Positions 45,542-56,482 of a DNA stretch of 64,000 nt are shown in pieces. Within the stretch, counting starts at the first letter, position 1; every line of letters starts with the position of its first letter. The position numbers were made by a program, and so were the translations under genes. The notes beneath the pieces are model-generated. The model worked only from the letters and a program-made list of their open reading frames with translations, did not search any database and was not told the DNA's origin. Origin of the DNA: Oscheius dolichura (taxonomy: Eukaryota > Nematoda > Chromadorea > Rhabditida > Rhabditidae); NCBI GenBank assembly GCA_932521035.1, contig OW051492.1, forward strand, positions 8,556,001 through 8,620,000. The letters are read 5' to 3'.

Positions 45542-48500
45542 TTACTCGTAGTAGAATTTCCCGCAATTTGCACAGAGATAAAAGACTCTTCCCGGGCTAT
45601 TGAGACAGTCATCCGGGACCTGAAACAGTCTTTTTCTAAATAAAGAGAGAAACTGACATTATTAATTAACGACGTCTTCCACTCATCAGCCCCTTGATAG
45701 ATATACAGATTTCGAATGATGTCTATCCGTCCGCCGTAGACATTCACATGGAAGTAGTCCTCGTTGGGGTCTAGCTTGCAGCCGTAGCCATCGTATTCGA
45801 CGGGGTCTACGTCCTCAACGTGTTTCCTCCACTCTGAAAGAGAAGAAACCGAATATTTAGGAGGGGAGTGATCTTACTTGGAGCGTCGAAGGTTCCCGTA
45901 AAGTAGAGCTGACTACAGACGACGGTTTTGTGATAAAGAACCTGGACGACGGGGGTCGGGAGGACGATGAAGCCGAGATGGTTGCACTCCTGGAAAGGGG
46001 AGAAGAATAATGGGGAAACAGAACAAGTGTCGTACTAAACGCGGGGAAAGGTGGAAATTTCCATAGAGTTCATTTTTCCCAAGGGAAGGGAACTTTGCCC
46101 TCTCATTTGAACAATAGCGAGAATGACGGTGCCCGGTTCATTGTTGTTTTCACCTAATATTTGACCAAAATAGTCGTTTCTCCGGAGGGAAAAGACTCCC
46201 TAGCAACCTAATTTTCGATGTTTTCCAACTCAAAATGAATAAATATCGAGATCAGACCCAAAAGAGACACCCATTATCCTCCTTACACCCCTCTCGGTTA
46301 GTATTGAATCTCTCCCGGCTGTGTTTGACCAAACGTCCCTTCTTTCTCACCTTACACCTGGTAAAGACATCTTTCGGATCCAAATGTACACTCAACTTCT
46401 TCATGATGGTTGCCATCTGCACTATGGCGTTGTCATCCGCATCGATGTAGACCACCCGTCCCCCCGGAAAGTCATTATTCAGCTAAACTATGTATACACT
46501 CATATAAAAAACTGGAAAACCAACCCTTTCGAAGGCCTTTCCACTGGTGAAGAGTACCATTTCCCGGTTTCTTTTGGCCTGGCGAACGAGGTCCATATGG
46601 TCTTTGGGGGCGAGGACATCTATCCCACAGCGACGGATAGGCTTGGCCAGGCCGAGGAACATCAAGTCGAGACCGATGGACATCTCCGTTGGTTTTCGGG
46701 AAGAGGAGGAATTGCCGAACAGGCAGACATATTCACACCACCGCATCGAGTCCATCTTCTTCTTGATCTCCTTATTCTTGGCCGGTTTCGTCACATCTCC
46801 CATGGATTTTTGGATAAGTTCTTCGAAATCCAGGCCCTTCTTCCTGAAATTGGTTTTAAAGGTCTGTCTCGGGGTTGGGACCGGGAATGGGCTAAAGAGA
46901 CGGGAAAACTGAGCTTACAATGAGATTTCTTTGATTTTATCAAATAATTTCAGCAAGATGTCAGCATCCAAAGCAGCGTAGTTCATCTGTGCCTCTTCCA
47001 GAGGTCGGAAAGCCCAATTGGATTGCTAAAAATCATATATAAAGAGACGAAAAGAGCAGTCGAACCTGTTGCGTCTTGTCCAAATCCACTCCCAAGAGTC
47101 GCTCGCAAATTGTGGACAGTTTAATGGAGGCTTTACCATCGCCTTCGGAGAGATCAATAAAGTAGGGATCGGTGTCAATTATCTGAAGAAATTGGGTTAA
47201 AAAAGGAAAGAGAAGGGCTCACGGTTTGGATAAAGCGCTTGAGACAGAGACAGTTCTTCTGTTGGACCTTGTTCTGGATCGGGAGGAGACGGAGATCGTT
47301 GGCTATGTCGAAACCTGGAAAAGAAGAGTCGAATTGTGTCTAAAATAGTTTAAAATCCAATCGGGACCCCGTTTTTAGATACAGAAGAGGTACTTTCTGG
47401 TTCGGAAGGCGCCGGCGCCCTTCGCGCTACGATAACTTAGATTTTTCGGCTTTCTGACAGGTTTAATGATTTATTTTTGCCTCACTGTAATTCAAAAAGG
47501 CTTCTAAAAAGAGGTTATTCTAGTCTAAAGTACAACAAATGAAGAAATTGGATAAAAACGGGCCCTAACACTACCATACCCCCCCGTTTAGACCTGGAAT
47601 TCTTCCAATATCTCGTTCCAAAGCAACTTACCGAGTTTCAATCCATCGCTGAGAAGAAAAGCACTCAAAAAGGTGTCTTTCACCTCATCTGTGAGCATTT
47701 TTTCAGTGATAAACTTGTAAAAATCGACGAGATAAATGCCATCACTAATGGAAATTTGAAGAAGCGCCAATTTTGACTGTAGAATCAGTTCGGGAACGGT
47801 CCTAGAACGTTTTCCAGTAAAGAAAAGGATAAATGGAAGTGACTCACTCAGAATCGAAGCCGATAATCGGCTCTTTGAGAAGTTTTTCAGTCAAAGAAGC
47901 TAGCGAGTCCAGATCTTCCACGAAGATGATCCTCTTATCATTGATCCATAGGTTATTCAAAGTTTTGGTGTTTTTTACTCTAAAAAGGAGGAAACAATAG
48001 ACAAAATAGATGAATTAGAACTCACGCGAAGACCTGCTCCCGGATCGCTTCAACCAGATACTTATTGTCGGCCATGAAATTCTGCATATCTTGGGGAAGT
48101 CGCCAGGGTTCTAGCTTGTACAGAAGCGACCAGTAGATGGCATCTCTTCTGAAAGTATAAGGCTCAGTGGAGAAGAAAAAGGGTTCTCTCAATTTTCTAG
48201 GGAATAAATTGTATGATTCATTACAATAAAAGTTCAGAACGGCCTGGTTGGGGCGGTGATAGGACTGAGAACTCGGTGGTGTACTGGGTTGCCCCCGAAA
48301 TATGGGCTTCCCCTTTCCCGACACTGGAGGAACAAGGATTTCTAGGGGTGAAACGACCGGTCAGCAAATTTCTGAAGGCGCAGGTCTTGAAGGGATCCCA
48401 TATAGGCTCTTGGGAGCAATTACTGCTCTCTCAAATACTGAACTCTCAAATTCCTGGAAAAGTTCTTCAAACGAGTTCTAGAGCGAGAAACAAAGCCCGC

Positions 48501-51012
48501 CCGCCGTGGCAATGAAGCCCCAAGTTTTCAGCCAGGGAAATTGGTTCAGTGTATTAATTGGAACTAGTCCATTGGCTGGTACTTCAGCCCCTTCCAGGAA
48601 CTCCCAACGGATTCGGGGATGTGGTAGGGTTAGAAGCCAGGGATCTCCCTGAATGCGTGCTCCCTGGATAGGCATGAAGAACCCATTTTTAGGAAGGTAA
48701 AGAGTGAACAGTGTAGCCAGATCCAAAAAGGGTTAAAACCCCCGACTCACTGTCGATTCTCCTCGTAGATTTCCTTCTTCGTCCATATCAACTTGACCAG
48801 GTATTCTTTCCTCGTAATGTTCGTATTCTCCAGGTATTTTTTGATCTTTGACACGTACGAATCATGGCTCAATGCTTAAAAGGAGATAAAATAAATTATA
48901 TAAGCCACCTACTTTTGTCCTGGTACCGTTGCTTCAACGCATAGGTGATCTCCGCTTCCCTTATCTTCCAAGCGTATTGCGGGGCCAGGGTGTCCGTCTC
49001 ACTTTCGAGTTTATAATATTCCAGGAGGTCCTTAACCTTCCTCTTGGCACTGTGCACTGAAAAAAAAGAAGAAAATTGAAAATAGATGAGAACTGAACCG
49101 ACTTGTTAGGAATTCCAGGCTGTGGTTGATGTTTATGTGCTGTTCGAAACGCTCTCCGACTTCTCTTATTTTCTTCTTATTGGAAAACACCAGCTCGTCC
49201 ATGAACTGGATCAGGGCTTTCTGAAAGAAATTTGAGTGGAATTATGGCAGAAAATGAGGGAAGTATGGCTGTTTGAGGGCAAAATACTGGCACCGGGAGC
49301 CTTCTGCCCTCATTCCAGCCTCTTCTACCTGGGCTAGGATGATTGCCCTATAAAGGCCGAATAGGACCCCCTGTGGATCATGCCAACTCATTTTCTCCTA
49401 AAGCACCACTCCTGAAATCTTTCCACAACCTTCCGACCGGAGGAAATCAAGCTCCTGGTTGGCTACCAGCCGTTGCAGTCGAGGCTTTCCGCTTTAGAGA
49501 GCCTGCCAAATGGGTTGGCCGTGAGAATCCGTTGGCATAGTCGGTTTTCGACACAAGGGTCAGACGTTTTGGAGCATGCCATCGTAAAGTGATTCTGATT
49601 TATGGTTTTTAGTGGCGAAATTGAAAACCGGGAACCGTTGACTGCAAAATTAGTAATAGATCTCAAACCCCCTGATTCCGGTGTTGGAAATATACCAGAC
49701 CCAGTGCTCGTTTGATTCCGTTCGCCTTTCCCGTGGAAGATTCTCGGTATTCGGTGAACAGGGCTAATAGAGACTGCAAAGGTGCTGGCCAAGGTGGCGG
49801 CAGGTCTTCATCAGCAATTTTGGTCACTGGGTTGTACTTTACTGGGAAGGGGGCCGGACAGTTGACTAGCTATCAAAGAAGATATCTCCAACTATCCAAA
49901 GGGAAACCAAAACTCAGGCCACAACGGGTCGGAGTACGGTCTCCAATGGTTGCCTCCCTTCTTTCTTCTCCTAATCCTCAAATGATAACCATGATATTTA
50001 CCTCCAATTTAGGGAATCCCTTGGAGTGTTCCTTAACCGCCTGATATCCACTCGAATCCTGGAGAAGCCTCGGCAATAGATAGGCTTCAAATGTCCACGT
50101 TCGATTCATATCGAACTGCTCGCTCAGGGCCATTGCCTCCTTATACTTTCCATGGTGTATAAATTTCTAGAAATTCCTATTTTAAAGGTTACAGTAACCC
50201 TACCTTAATTCTGTCCCGGATCATTTTGATAATGTCCTCTTTATTCAATCGGAAAACCCGCTCGGCTAGGTCAATATGAGCCGTGTGGAAGGCTGTCATG
50301 GCCATGATCACCTGATTCTGTAAATTGACCTTTAAATTAAACTTTTAAATAGGAAAAATACCTGAAACGCTGGAGTACAGTATCTGTAGAAGAGTTCGTC
50401 CTTGTTCTCGTTTTCGTCTAGCCACAGGTCAAAAGATTTGAGGGTCTCCCCGGCCATGGTGGCGGAACTGGCCACGTGGACATCCACCATCCGCTTATAG
50501 AGATCCAGGAAGCCGGCGAAAGGATCATCCATCTCTTCGAAGAGTTTAGAACTCTCGGCGAAGATTTTCTCGGTTCTGGTAGCCGCGTCGGTGTTGGCTT
50601 TAAAGATTTCCTGGAAAGCACCACAGTTAGACAGCAATACAACGGAGCTTGGCGCCGAAATCTCCGCCAATGGAAAAAATGGCTGGCAAACGGGTCCCAG
50701 GACGTAAAATAGATTTCTACGAAGTGTACGGTATAGTTTTTGACCTCTTTTGGTTAGGTAGCAGGGTGAATTCCATCAAAAATGAGCCAAACTGGCTCGG
50801 GCACCCGTTTGGCCGCCTTACTGTGAATAAATGGAGAGCCACAGTTAGACAGCGTAACGTACCGTTAATTCTGCGGCTTCCTTACTCAACAAGGGCTTCT
50901 CTCCATAGAGTAGAGCCTTCATTTTCTTCTTCTCCTGTCCCGTGAACTGGCTACAGAACCGGCGCTTCTCCTTCTCCGGAAGAGCTCGCAAATCTTCTGG
51001 ATCCTGATCCAT
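45542..51012 (-). CDS. mut-7: MUT-7/EXD3-type 3'-5' exonuclease
   Basis: About 18 exons, from MDQDPEDLRALPEKEKRR (ATG at 51012) to CANCGKFYYE and a stop at 45542. The N-terminal half is helical. The nuclease core has IIGFDSE (motif I, D and E), GFDIANDLRLL (motif II, Asp), QSNWAFRPL and MNYAALDADI (motif III, DEDDy type), so the catalytic acidic residues are present. The C-terminal part matches the Mut7-C region: LDLMFLGLAKPIRRCGIDV, REMVLFTSGK, and Cys pairs near the end. In C. elegans MUT-7 works in Mutator foci to make secondary siRNAs and silence transposons. Several introns are 0.5-0.8 kb, unlike the short ones elsewhere. TTCCAG lies 4 bp before the ATG, a possible trans-splice site. Confidence 0.9.
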
Positions 51013-52619
51013 TTACCTGGAATTTTTTGGGGGTAAATGACGCAAAACGGTAGAAGAAGGAAGGAAAGGGTAGACAATAAGTTTTCGGGTGAGAAAACCG
51101 CCAAAATCGATCGCCTCCATGAGGAAAGAGTGGAAATACCCGAAATTCCGCTTTCAGGCGGGGAAACGCGCTATTTCCTTTGGAGAAGCAGCTTCTTCGT
51201 CCTTTTCTCTTTGTTTTGAGACTGAAAAAAAAAGGAAACCCGGGTAGAATCAATGAGAGACGAGGTGGTTTATTTGAAATGAATATAAAAAAAATCCAAG
51301 ATACGTAACCGCACTCGCGATTTTCCCACGGACGATAGGTTACCTTTACCCATTGAATTAGGGCTTTATGACACTTTTTCGAGGGGAAAAGGTCATTCCT
51401 ATTGATTTTTATTGATAAAATAGGGAATTTTGAATTTTAACAGGGAATAATGGCGGAGATGAGAGGATTTTCCGGATACAAAGGGTAAACAATGGTGCTA
51501 TCATCAAGGTGAAGAGAAATTGATAAAAGTAGGAGAAGGCGAGGAAGAGATAACAGTACGAGGGATGAGTTTCGAAGCGATGATGACGCCCGTCCTGTTT
51601 ATTTTCCACCAACATGACCCCAAAGGACAACCTTGTTTACTAGGAAAAATTTTGGAAGAGAAGAGATGGGGCCGTGCATATAAACAACAGCCTATTTCTA
51701 TTTCCGTAAGAAATGTTATAGCAACCGAAAGAAGGCATCTTCTTGGAAGGCGGCATTAGAAAAGAAAGAGAAAGCTGCAAAGATTCAAAATAATTAGAGC
51801 AGCCTTTTGCAGCCAAGATATAATGAGACAGACACGTAAGGAAGCTAGTCGTGTTTTTAGAGGACTCTCTTATTTCAGGAGCAGGAAGAACTAGACTAGA
51901 GTTGGCACGGGCCTCGTCCATGAAGAACACTTTTATATTCACAGTGAAGAAGTTACCGTACCGGGTTATAGATATACAGGGTAATTGCTGTTTCGGGAGA
52001 GGCAAACCGACTCTTGGAATCATATTCAGACTCCCATAGAGATTCAGACTATCGAGAGAGTACTGGGATGCCTTCCATGTACACATCCACAAGAAGCTGG
52101 AGAGGCCATCCCAGGGCCCCCAGGGACCTCCCCAATTGAAGAGGTTCCTGAGGAGATCTCTTGTGGATACAACCGAAAAGGGCCAGGCGAGGGACAAGGT
52201 TTTCAATAAAGACTTCCAAAAGAATTGAAGCAATCTCAAAGGAAAGGGGATGGAGCAGATTCCCGGCCGATTCGAAGGCAAGTCTCCGATCCACAGAACG
52301 GCAAGAAAAGAAACTCTTTCTCTCAAGTTTCCCTCATAATTTTCTCCTGACCATAAAATCTCCTTTTCTATTTAGCCTTTCCCCCCTGATATCGTCTGTG
52401 TATACGTCGTCTCCACTCCATACCTCCTCCCTGAAAGGCTCCTCTTCCGCTTCACCTCCCCCTTTAATTAATAGTATCTTCTCGTGACTTTATCACCTCT
52501 GTTCCCAGTAATTTTCCCCCTTCTATTCGACCGGGGGGAGTGTCTCTCGGCCAATCTCCGTCCAGTTGGCTAATTGTTTCCTCTCTTCCCTTCTCCAGCC
52601 ATATCTCCCCTCCCGCCAG
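51013..52619. other. Intergenic, no convincing gene
   Basis: A 228-codon frame (52326-51640, minus) and overlapping plus-strand frames are open but resemble nothing and lack splice support. AATAAA-like sites near 51280 and pyrimidine-rich DNA at 52320-52620 lead into the next gene. Confidence 0.45.
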
Positions 52620-53818
52620 ATGACACCGTTGCTCTATTTCATCGTCGGATTTGTCGAAGCCGCCCCGAAGAAACGAGCTCCTCTCGTGGTTAGTCTCGTC
52701 TCCGTTTGAATATTCTATGCCTGGCGGGGGCTATTTAGGACGTGAATCCTATCGAGATCGACTTTCTCAATACCGTCACCGTGCCTGTTCATCTCGGCGT
52801 CCGATTTAAATACCGTAAGCCTTTAAAAATTAATGGTATACAGCATTTTTAGGCGGGCAGACGCTGTTTTTGAAGTTCAACCACGAATTGTAAGTTTCTT
52901 TTAAATTTAGCAGGGTCTTATGGTATTTTTATTGAATTTTTGGGTATTGTAGGCAGTTTTACAGTGTCTTTTATGGAATTGTAGCCGTTTGGAGCATTCT
53001 AGACGGTCAAATTCGGGGCAAGGGACCAATCTGAACTTTAGCGGGGCTTGCAAGCCTGTTCTAGCAGTCCCCTGATGTCATTTCCTCATCCCCTCGAAAA
53101 AAGAAACGTTAATATCGTTTTATGCTTCGTGCCCCCTTCCCAACCTCCCAAAGAGCTTCTTTGACACTTGATCTACTAAAAACTAGAGCAGTCGGGGGAG
53201 TAATTGAGCTGGATCACGAGATCTTTGCTTCTTCCTCGGGTCGGGGCTTCGCTACATCATTTTAATTACTTTTTAGTCTTTGAAAGAGATGATTCTACGT
53301 TTTCTTGAAGCTTAGATTCAGTTTTGCTATTCTAGACATTTTCCCGGGGTGAAGAAGTACTGGATGGCTACCTACGATCCGGATGAGGCGTTTCAACGGA
53401 ATCTTTCCAGCTGCGTCTATGATATCACGAAGAATCACGAATTTCCACAGGTTAATAGCTTTCCTTTCTATATTTTTTAATCCTATTTTAGCTCCTGGAT
53501 GAGCCGAATGAGTCAACCCTGTTAGTTTTCCGCTGCCACGATGGGTGCAGTCGAGATGACATCGGCTGTAAGGCTTCTTGGGACATGGTCAAAATGTAAG
53601 TCTTCTTTCTACCTTCCGATTTCTGTACTAAATACTGAATGCTACGCAGTCAAATTACATGTGATACTCTGTCAGGAATGATATTCAGAGCGGTGGGAGT
53701 GCTAATAATCCTGGTGGTCCTTCTGATCGCCCTCTGTATCCATACCCACAAAGCCCGGGACAAGATGAAGGCCATCGAATTCGATGCGAAAGTCCAGTCT
53801 CAAATGCTCTCTTCCTAA
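52620..53818 (+). CDS. Small single-pass membrane protein, unknown family, member 3
   Basis: Six exons (52620-52688, 52739-52814, 52853-52889, 53336-53450, 53492-53595, 53650-53818) sum to 570 nt, 189 aa. It starts MTPLLYFIVGFVEAA (signal peptide), then DVNPIEIDFLNTVTV, KKYWMATYDPDEAF, NLSSCVYDITKNHEF and RCHDGCSRDDIGC. A membrane helix (VGVLIILVVLLIALCI) and a short tail ending QSQMLSS follow. Its intron positions partly match members 1 and 2. It lies on the opposite strand, 12 kb from them, and immediately before a lectin gene on the same strand. Confidence 0.82.
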
Positions 53819-53893
53819 CGTTTTTGTGTCTTTTTTTATGTGATAAAAATAATAAAATAAATGAACTACGTACCTCTCTTGCGGTCCGTTTTC

Positions 53894-53900
53894 TGATAAG
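53894..53900 (+). promoter_or_regulatory. GATA site upstream of second lectin
   Basis: TGATAAG lies 85 bp before the lectin ATG at 53985, with CCATAAAAAT, a weak TATA-like box, 8 bp downstream. The position parallels the GATA/TATA pair upstream of the other lectin. Confidence 0.4.
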
Positions 53901-53984
53901 CTCTACTCCATAAAAATGATAGGGGCACGAATGGTCTTCCTGGAGCAGGAAATCTCCGATTGACTTCACTCTTTTGTTTCATTA

Positions 53985-55251
53985 ATGACCGGATTTCTAT
54001 CTATTCTCGTTCTTTTGTATAGTTTTCAAGGAGTAGAAGCTGATTGTCCAACTGGAGCCATCTACGATGCTTCGTTTAACAGGTTGGACTATTCACAGGG
54101 TCCCAAACTAGAGTTTCCACCAGACACGGGCCAGATTTTCTAACAAATCTCAGATCAGTCCATTCTGAACCGTATCCTAGGTCGTTTTTTAAAGTTCAAG
54201 TTCCCCTTGGATCAGTTAGTCCCGGCTTAACTAGGAAGCGCTTTACAAATGGGTGTTCCCTTACCACAAAAGGAACCTAGCCAAATTGCCCAGTATTCCA
54301 GGTGTTACAAGTACGTGAACTCACCAAAATCTTTTTCTCCCGCCGAGCAGGACTGTAATTCAATTGGCGGCCATTTGGTATCTATCCAGAATGGCTTTGA
54401 AAATGGACTAGTTGCTGGTATTTTCCCTCTTTTACCTTACAGTAGTCCTCAGGAACGGCTCCCACCTATTTCGGACAGTCGAGTTATTGGATTGGGGCAC
54501 AATTCGATGGTTTTTCTTGGTCCTGGACGGATGGACTGCCATTTACCTACGCGAATTGGGAACCGAATCAACCGGACAACTCTAAGACTTCGGCGTATGT
54601 CGACCCGATGAGTTATCACTGGAGCACGGATACTCCCTCCGTGGCGAGACCTTACGTCTGTGTTGTGCCACAGGAGGTTCCCACAACTCTCGGGCCGTGT
54701 CCTACAACGGCGGCCGACAGCGGCGGGTATTGTGAAGATGGCTGGGCCGTTTACAGAACAACGGATTCTTGTTATAAGGTATTCTAGCTATTCTACTCAT
54801 TTTAGAGAACTTTCTCCCTTATAGAAATATTTCGAGAAGGACTTCGACGACGCGGAGAAGGCCTGCAAGGGCCAGGGAGGACACCTAGCTTCTGTCCATT
54901 CAGTCGCGGAGAATACGTTCATCATTGGACTGGCTACCACCGGGTTGAAAAACAAATTGGACACGACGAACATGACATGGATTGGATTGAAGAAGGAGCG
55001 GAAGGGATGGGAATGGACAGACGGCACGCCAACGGACTACTTGAACTGGGAGGAGGGCGAGCCGGCTAGTCTGCCACTGGTGGAAGAGAACTGCGCATCG
55101 GTGGACGCCATCCTGGTTCCCTAATTTCCAAGATTTTCAGCTAATTTCTGACATGGAAAAGCTCCGTCCGAAGGCTTACATGCAGTGGAGGAATGTTCAC
55201 TGTGGGAAAAACCAGCGGGCATTCATCTGTAAGAAGAAGGCGCTCCATTAA
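53985..55251 (+). CDS. C-type lectin with two CTLDs, secreted
   Basis: Five exons (53985-54082, 54302-54417, 54453-54778, 54825-55100, 55141-55251) sum to 927 nt, 308 aa. The signal peptide is MTGFLSILVLLYSFQGVEA. CTLD1 has CPTGAIYDASFNRCYKYVN, AEQDCNSIGGHLVSI, YWIGAQFDGFSWSWTD, ANWEPNQPDN and ARPYVCVV. CTLD2 has GYCEDGWAVYRTTDSCYK, GGHLASVHS, TWIGLKKE, WEWTDGTPTDYLNW and AFICKKKALH. CTLD1 keeps EPN (mannose-type site). CTLD2 has EGEPAS, so its sugar site may be altered. It is a paralogue of the lectin at 31389-32927 with the same domain order and first-intron phase. Confidence 0.92.
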
Positions 55252-55490
55252 AGAGCAGGGATTACTACACGATAAATGCTTTTTTTCCATTTTTGAAAAG
55301 AGCAAACAAAGGGATAAGCTTCCGGTGGTCTAATAATGGCTTGGCTCGCTTCGCGGCTTACAGTAAGGCTAATCAGGGATAATTGGGGTAATAAGTTTTA
55401 AAAGTTAAAGCGAATTGTCGGCATGAGATGTTCTTTCGTCTTCAGTCAACAATCTGCCGCTCTCCCAGACGGCTGACGGATCCCGTTGTG

Positions 55491-56281
55491 ATGGCTGAAA
55501 AGTTGCCGGCTAAGGATGAAACTGACCAGGAGCCGACTGGCGCCAACGAACATCAACAGCCACCGTACTCTCAGGATGTAACTGCCAGCGAGTCGGCCGA
55601 GGATGGAACTGACCGGGAGCCGGCCGGCTACGGCCCTCCTCCGCCTCCACAGCCATACTCTCAGTCTACGGGAACTGGGCCTGGTGGATACGGTTCGCCG
55701 GCATACGGCCAGCCGGGATACAGTCAAGCGCCGCCTCCGCCGCCCTACGGCCAGCAGCCGCAACCGTATAACCAGCAGCCGCCGCCATACGGCCAGTCGC
55801 CGCAGCCGTATAACCAGCAGCCGTACGCTCAGCAGCCGTACGATCAGCAGCCGTACGATCAGCAGCCGTACGATCAGAAGCCGTACGCTCAGCAGCCGTA
55901 CGATCAGAAGCCGTACGATCAGAAGCCGTACGCTCAGCAGCCCGGGCCATATGGCTCTCCTCCATCTCCGGGATACGCTCAATCGTCGGGTGTCAGTTAA
56001 AAAAGCAATTGCCCATAGTAATCTATCATTTCAGGGCAAGAAGAGCGGAGGTGAAAGAGCGCGAGGAGACGAGCCAAACAAAGGCATCGAGGTCATCCTC
56101 ATTCTCTGTATCCCGGTACATTGTCACTCTCTCCAAAAGATACAGTATGCTTCAGCCTGCCGCCGTTTGGTACCACTCGAAGCAGTGGGACATGCACGGC
56201 TGGATCAACCTGTTCCTCTGTTGCTGTATGCCGCCGTTTTCCCCGTGCCATGCGGCCTGGTACTGCTTCTGCCGGGACTAG
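55491..56281 (+). CDS. Pro/Gln/Tyr-rich repeat protein with Cys-rich C-terminus
   Basis: Three exons (55491-55991, 56035-56091, 56156-56281) sum to 684 nt, 227 aa. The N-terminal 55 residues are acidic. Residues about 60-160 are repeats of YGQQPxPYNQQP and then QPYDQKPYAQ units. A short basic-acidic stretch follows, then a C-terminal WINLFLCCCMPPFSPC..AWYCFC that resembles Cys-rich membrane-anchor (CYSTM-like) tails. No signal peptide. It is inferred to be a membrane-associated low-complexity protein, tail-anchored through the Cys-rich segment. The second intron uses an acceptor at CTTCAG 56155; without it the reading frame would miss the Cys-rich end. Confidence 0.65.
55820..55945 (+). repeat. 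Coding tandem repeat, CAGCCGTACGMTCAG unit
   Basis: A 15-bp unit encoding QPYDQ, KPYAQ or similar is repeated about eight times in the gene above. GMT alternates between GAT (Asp) and GCT (Ala), and the following codon alternates between CAG and AAG. Length polymorphism is likely. Confidence 0.85.
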
Positions 56282-56482
56282 CCCTCCCGGTGGAGGCAGT
56301 GGTCCTTTCTTTACCTGCTATCAATAAAGACACCCACAGGGTAATTCACCGATTCACCCAGTCAAAATATGGTCTCCCAACCAAAAAATAATGTTTATTT
56401 CTCTCGGCGAAAGAGCATATTATACCCGTAATATGAAATTGTGGCAAATTGAGAACAAAATAATCGAGGATATAGAGATTTG

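Noticed and set aside
46321-46923. 200-codon plus-strand frame
   Set aside because: Shadow of the Mut7-C exons on the minus strand.
51640-52326. 228-codon open frame (minus)
   Set aside because: Overlapping plus-strand frames are also open and no protein feature stands out.
55446-56391. Arg/Ser- and Leu/Val-rich frames on both strands
   Set aside because: Frame shadows of the QPYDQ coding repeats.
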